Shown piece after piece: positions 59,501-64,000 of a stretch of DNA of 64,000 nt. Within the stretch, counting starts at the first letter, position 1; each line of letters opens with the position of its first letter. The notes beneath the pieces were generated by a model. The model worked only from the letters and a program-made list of their open reading frames with translations. It was not told the origin of the DNA and ran no database searches. Both the position numbers and the translations under genes were made by a program. The DNA comes from Limnanthes douglasii subsp. nivea (lineage: Eukaryota; Streptophyta; Magnoliopsida; Brassicales; Limnanthaceae): the NCBI GenBank assembly GCA_036936605.1, contig JAUPFV010000004.1, forward strand, positions 92,282,334 to 92,346,333, in the 5' to 3' direction.

Positions 59501-61040
59501 GCATCAGCGTCGCATAATTCTTGGCCTATTTTTCAGCTAGATGTTAAATTGGTATTTTTGCATGGAAACTTGGAGGAACATGTATTTGTTATACAGAATA
59601 TTGGTCATATTAAGATTGGAAATGAACATAAAGTTTATAGATTAAATAAAGTTTTTTATGGCTTAAAATAAGCTCCACGAGCCTGGTATAGCCACATTGA
59701 GGCTTATTTTGTTGAAAGAAAGCTTTCACAAATGTCCATATGAGCACACACTTTGTGTTAAGATTGGAGATGAGAGGAAACTACTCATTTTTTTCTTATA
59801 TACAGATGATCTCATGTTTATTGGAAATGATAGTATTTAAAGAATTCAAAAAATCAATGACGATTGAATTTGAAATGTCTGATCTTGGTATGATGCATTA
59901 TTTCCTTGGCATAGAAGTAGTACAATTAGCTAATGTGATTTTTATATCTCAAAAAAAGTATGTGCAAGATGTTTGGATAGGTTTCAAATGAAGGATTACA
60001 ATCCTGTAAGTACTCAAACTGAGTTTGGCTTGAAGCTAAACAAAGATCACGATAGGAAATAATGTGGATAACACACTTTACAAGCAAATTATTGGCAATT
60101 TGATGTATTTAACTGCAACAAGACCATATATAATGTATTCTGTAAGTTTAATAAGTATGTATGGAGAATCTAACATAAATACATTTGTTAGTTGCCAAGA
60201 TAATCCTCCGTTATTTGCAAGGAACTAGAGATTTTGGGTTGTTGTACAAGAATGGTGAAAAATTAGAAATGTTTGGGTTTACTAACAACGATTATGTAGG
60301 AGATCAAGATGGTAGAATAAGAACTTCAGGCTATGTTTTTATGTTCGACACTAGGGCTACTTGATGGTCTTCTAAGAAGCATAAAATTGTCACCTTATCA
60401 ACTACAAAAGCTGAATTTATTTACGCTACGGCTTGTGTTTGTCAAGCTATCTGGTTGAGAAGAATTCTTGAAGAACTCAAGTTCAAGAAAGTGGAAGCTA
60501 CTACAGTTTTTTTGTGATAGCAGATCAACAATCATACTCTTTAAGAATCTTGTGTTACTCGAAAGAAGTAAGCATATTGATGTGAAATATTATTTTTTGA
60601 GAGATCTTAGTAATGATGGAACAATCAAACTGGTTTATTGTCAAAGTGAAGACCATGTTGCAGATATACAGACCAAACCTCTCACGTTGGCTACATTTGT
60701 GAAGTTTTATGGTTTACTTAGAGTATGTTCACGTACTGTCCTAAAATAGTTTTTTCATAAAGGGTTAATTCTTTCTTTTAAACTGAAATCTGCAGATTTT
60801 AGTTTAAGGGATGATATTAAAGTCTAAACGTTTTATTTTATATTTATTTCCATTCAAAGCTATTTAGTAGGTTAGACCAAATCTTTATGTGTATTAACCT
60901 TCATTAAAGGCTCTTTATTGAGTTAGACCAAAACTTTAGAAATTCTGTGTAAAGCCTATTTAAAAACGTCTCTTTTATTAATTTTATCTTCCTCAATTTT
61001 CTCTTTCTCAATTTTCTTTCTCTCAGTTTTACTCTCGAGC
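56501..61040 (+). mobile_element. Decayed Ty1/copia element
   Basis: Left LTR is about 56501-56692 (starts TGCTATGTTAGATTTAAACG), right LTR from 60812 (TGATATTAAAGTCTAAACG) to about 61040. Between them lie gag, protease, integrase, RT and RNase H in copia order. TTTATTAGAGAC after the left LTR resembles the usual TGGTATCAGAGC primer site (initiator Met tRNA). A purine tract (TTTAAGGGA) precedes the right LTR. The right LTR has 20 bp more than the left. No clear 5-bp target duplication was found. Confidence 0.8.
56745..60750 (+). pseudogene. Copia gag-pol remnant
   Basis: Gag: MMFSDIFVQPSIPQFDGHYD and WSMLMENF, then KKKYQGSARVKRAQIQALRR (56745-57422). The protease region has WYMDTNYSNHMC near 57700, where DTGASNH would be expected. 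Integrase pieces: HLSFGGLKILQHKSM (about 58110), ITFTNDYSRKTWVYY (about 58340) and TTLQTNRDGEYCSTKFNFFC (58450-58520). RT: ALISSS-free region KTIGVKWLFKTKLK (59340), PIFQLDVKLVFLHGNLEEHV (59525), then YTDDLMFIGND-like (about 59800) and MSDLGMMHYFLGIEV (59875). RNase H: KHIDVKYYFLRDLS and DHVADIQTKPL (60570-60690). Frequent stops and shifts show an old, inactive copy. Confidence 0.85.
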
Positions 61041-61044
61041 TAAC

Positions 61045-61250
61045 TGACTAGAGATCCATCTAGCAACAAATCGAGAATTCAGTGTGTTGGTCATCCCAAA
61101 TTGTTCTTTTTATTATTATTTATTTTTTGGCGTCAGTATTTTAATTATCATTTTTGTTCTTATCATTTTTATTTATTTTAGTTATTCATACTCAATTCAT
61201 CCTATTTTAATATCCAGTTCGGTCCAAATTTGAATTATTTCAAAATTAGA
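61045..61250. repeat. Direct repeat R, right copy
   Basis: CTAGAGATCCATCTAGCAAC to TTTCAAAATTAGAC, matching 56237-56486. It starts within a few bases of the right LTR end. Confidence 0.75.
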
Positions 61251-62018
61251 CGGTGGTTTTACAATAATTAATAACATAAACCAAAACCAAACATAATTGT
61301 TTGATTTTTTTTATTTCCAAATTACTAAAAACTTAACTACACTTATTTTAAAGTCAGTAAAAATCATGTCATTTATATTTTTAAAAACCACATTTTTTAA
61401 CGCACAATCATACTATTTAAATTCAAACTGAACACAATTGTATGATTTTTTTCTCGTAAAATACTAAAAGAATTTACTAACCCATTTTGAAGCTAATAAA
61501 TTCAATAAGTAATCGAAAAAGCTATAATGAGAATGAAACAAACTATATGGTAGCTGTAAACGTTTTTTAACCATCAATTTAATAACTTTACGAACTGATT
61601 TCTAGATAATTATTGAAGAAAACGCGAGCTCAGGTTTGGGTTTTGATCCAGAGTGTGAAAATTATAAAATGTTTTTAACCATTTCGGTCAAAACCGATTC
61701 CAAACCTTTCCATAATTTTGAATCTCTGGCTGAAGTTATTTTTTAAAGGTACAGATTTTGATCCTTTAGTCAAAATTTGATGTTATTGGTAATGAAAATA
61801 ATATCTAATTTCGACTCATTTGGTTTAAATCAAAAGTTATTTTGAAGCATATTATTGTGACCCACTCAGCCAAAATGTGATGTAATATAATGTAATATAG
61901 TTAGTGTTTTATTGGTTTTGCAATATAGTTGTTTAAGAATTTTTCAGTTAACAAATTTTGTAGGTGACCGAATAAAAAATAGAAGAAGCACTTTATGCGA
62001 TTACGCATGCGTATTTAC
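61251..62018. other. A+T-rich intergenic DNA, no gene seen
   Basis: No coding homology was recognised on either strand. Fragments of TCATTTGGTTTAAATC type suggest old repeats, but nothing could be assigned. Confidence 0.6.
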
Positions 62019-62394
62019 TGGTGAGGTTTATTTTCGTTTGAGGGTAATTTTGTCCAAAGTTTTGTGGTGTTTCAAAGGTGTTTAATGTTTGGATAGATTG
62101 TAGAGAGAGATTTGAGCTGTCTGGTTGTATTTAATGTTCATTACCCTCATTAATGAAAGTGGTTGGGTATTTATACCCTTAATTGTGGGCCATATTGGCT
62201 TTCGGGTCAACTTATGGATTCGGGTCGAGTTCAAAGACCCATTAACCTTTAAGCAAGTAGGTAATTAGCTTAGTCATGAAGTGATTTAAGTTTTTAATAC
62301 ATTAGTCCTGTTCAGATGGTTCAGTGGGTGGCTTATGTCCGAATTGCCCCTGTCCAGTTCCCACAGTGAGTGGTGAGAAAATCCGGACTCATCA
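62019..62394 (-). mobile_element. Solo LTR of an element related to gypsy C
   Basis: On the plus strand it starts TGGTGAGGTTTATTTTCG and ends CCGGACTCATCA, aligning with the LTRs of element C along its length (TTTATACCC, TTTTCGGGTC, AGACCCAT). It is flanked by the 5-bp duplication TTTAC (62014-62018 and 62395-62399). There is no internal part, so LTR-LTR recombination removed it. Length is 376 bp. Confidence 0.92.
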
Positions 62395-62592
62395 TTTACG
62401 ACACATTCATATTATACAAATATGGAACTTGAAGAATGAATATCACACATCGGTTAAGAAGTGGGGTATAGGGGCAGATCCAGGATTAGAATTTAGGGTG
62501 TGCCAAAAATATCATTGAACTAAAAAAAGTCAGAGTAATATATAGTCAAAATACATTAATATACTATTACAACTAAAAATCAAAATCTATTT

Positions 62593-63590
62593 CTAGTCTA
62601 AACGTAATTGCATTATTCTCTTACTTATGCCTTGAAAGCGCTTGATAATATCTCGATCATCGATTGTAGCAAACACTTCTTTCTCCACAAATGTCACTAA
62701 GCTATCATTAAGCCATGGATTGGACATTCGATTTCTCATTCTTCACATATTTCATACTAGAAAATACTCGCTCAACACTTGCGGTGGCCACCGATAATGA
62801 CAAAGCTAGCTTTAAAAGCTTGTACACAAATCCAAACGTTCTGTGCTTTTTTGTACGCACAAGAGTCTTACATAGATCCGAGATACTCTTCAAATCGGAA
62901 AAATTATCGTCCATCTTCACACACTCAATATAAGTCTCAAGTTGGCTAGACAACTCTTTATCACTAACATCCACAAAGTCATTTGGGTATAATCTTGCCA
63001 ATTTCACAAGTGAGTTAGTGTCAATACCTTGAAATGAAGAACAATGGTTCAAATATGCCACACAATTCAACAGCTCAACATTTTCGGGTGCAAATCGATC
63101 ATTCAACTCTTGCATTACACAATCTATGACATGTAAAAAACAATCATTCTTGAAATGATTGTGATTTGTCAAAAACGTAGCAAGTCTTTTGGATTTATTA
63201 CCTTGCACATACCTTGAATCCATGTCGGGCACATCAACTTCAAGATTACCACAAGAACCCATAACTTTTTCATAAAATGGTTCCCATCAGCTATCTCTCA
63301 TTTGTTGAAGTCTTTTCTTACTTACTTGAACAAGTTGCATAGCGGTCACAATATCTTGATCCCCTTTTTGTAATGCTTGAGACAAATCATTTGTCAATGA
63401 CAAAACCTCAACCATTAAGTGCAATATAAAAACCAAACCAAAAGTTTGCATAACAAATAACAAACTTTTTGGTTCACCCTTTGAATATCTATCACTTTTC
63501 AAATCTTCAAGCACTTCAATAATGGGAGTAAACAAATCAACGAACCTACTAGGATTCCACTAATTCTCAAATTGATTTCTTAACATACTT
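62593..63590 (-). pseudogene. hAT transposase C-terminal part (ZMYM1-like), broken
   Basis: Reads FTPIIEVLEDLKSDRYSKGE (63530) through LTNDLSQALQKGDQDIVTAM, an in-frame TAG near 63289, then WEPFYEKVMGSCGNLEVDVP, DFVDVSDKELSSQLETYIEC and LALSLSVATASVERVFSSMK (about 62760), the hAT dimerisation motif. A frameshift near 62725 leads to NPWLNDSLVTFVEKEVFATI and IIKRFQ, ending at TAG 62593-62595. The order and motifs fit the zinc finger MYM-type protein 1-like transposases common in plants. One stop and one shift make it a pseudogene, though it is otherwise well preserved. Confidence 0.85.
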
Positions 63591-64000
63591 TGTAGGAAAT
63601 ACTAAAAGCACATTAACATACCTGATTCTCAAATTGATTTCTTAACATAGTAGAAAATACTAAAAAGCACATTGACATACCTAAAATCAAAGGATTCCAC
63701 TACTTCAGTGCTGCATTTTTTATGTTCGTAAGAGAAAATAGGTGATTTTGATTTCTTAACATAGTAGAAAATACTAAAAGCACATTGACATACCTAAAAT
63801 CAAAGGATTCCACTGCTTCAGTGCTGCGTTTTTTATGTTTGTAAAAGAAAATAGGTGATTTTGATTGAGGAGGAGAGGGTAAAGGAGGCTGCTGCGTTTG
63901 AGGTGAGAGAAAGAGAGAAGCGGATTCCACTGCTTCAGTGCTGCGTTTTTATGTTTATAAAAGAAAATATGTGATTTTGATTGAGGAGGAGAGGGTAGAG
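63573..64000. repeat. Tandem repeat of about 114 bp over the 5' part of the hAT gene
   Basis: Copies start near 63573 (partial), 63634 and 63748, with a further partial copy from about 63921. The shared unit includes AACATAGTAGAAAATACTAA, CACATTGACATACC, GATTCCACTGCTTCAGTGCT and GAAAATAGGTGATTTTGATT. On the minus strand a unit encodes FFYKHKKRSTEAVESFDFR followed by a GTATGTCAATG splice donor, so the repeat copies an exon end. The frame from ATG 63930 (MESASLFLSPQTQQPPLPSP) may be the true first exon. Confidence 0.8.

Larger units (their letters stand above)
62469..64000 (-). mobile_element. hAT transposon (ZMYM1-like), 5' end beyond window
   Basis: The left end at about 62469 reads TAGGGGCAGATCCAGGAT, close to the terminal repeat recalled for plant hAT elements of this type. 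The transposase gene lies on the minus strand, and repeated DNA covers its upstream part. The right end is not in the window. Confidence 0.65.

Noticed and set aside
56501..61250. Reading LTR plus repeat R as one longer LTR
   Set aside because: The order is R-LTR on the left but LTR-R on the right, which an LTR pair cannot give.
1..64000. CRISPR arrays, bacterial operons or tRNA and rRNA genes
   Set aside because: No regular short repeats with unique spacers, no ribosome-binding-site operon layout, and no tRNA or rRNA cores were seen; the gene content is plant nuclear.

Overview
This window is nuclear DNA of a eudicot plant. It has spliceosomal introns (GT-AG, plus one GC-AG), A+T-rich intergenic DNA, several families of plant retrotransposon and DNA transposon, and four plant genes. 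A CMP-sialic-acid-transporter-like gene lies next to a xylem cysteine protease gene. From memory this matches the Arabidopsis neighbours At4g35335 and At4g35350 (XCP1), so microsynteny with Arabidopsis chromosome 4 is likely. The species cannot be named from the sequence.

Layout. 1-7965: 3' part of a Ty3/gypsy element (A, plus strand) ending in an LTR. 9.2-28.2 kb: a decayed Ty1/copia element on the minus strand. It holds a broken cyclophilin-40 copy, a complete 10.9 kb Ty3/gypsy element (B, 12655-23543, TSD CATAT) and a 1.8 kb piece of a B-type element lying between two copies of a 0.4 kb copia segment. A Mutator-type transposase remnant follows. 28.4-29.4 kb: a pair of direct repeats. 29.8-42.9 kb: an L1-type LINE split by a third, nearly intact Ty3/gypsy element (C, minus strand, 30445-40644, TSD ATAGC). 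43.7-54.1 kb: a gene island with a nucleotide-sugar transporter (+), XCP1-like protease (+), polygalacturonase (-) and REME1-like PPR-DYW editing factor (+). 54.1-64.0 kb: tandem duplications, a decayed copia element, a solo LTR of the C type (TSD TTTAC) and a hAT transposon cut by the window end.

The most striking system is shared by gypsy elements A, B and C. Each carries, between the end of pol and the 3' LTR, a second long gene on the opposite strand. In all three it has a TATA box about 90-130 bp upstream, a core that resembles the Pfam 'putative gypsy type transposon' family (PF04195, by recall), a small intron of 73-80 bp at the same place, a coiled-coil/basic region and a Ser/Asp/Glu-rich tail. 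A conserved non-coding block separates it from pol. Antisense extra ORFs are known in Tat/Grande-like plant elements, so the class is not new. The conserved intron, own promoter and shared flanking block, seen in three elements of different age and family in one window, suggest a maintained cargo gene of unknown function.

The four host genes are independent units. The protease and polygalacturonase genes converge with stops 136 bp apart. The polygalacturonase and REME1 genes diverge with about 330 bp between start codons.
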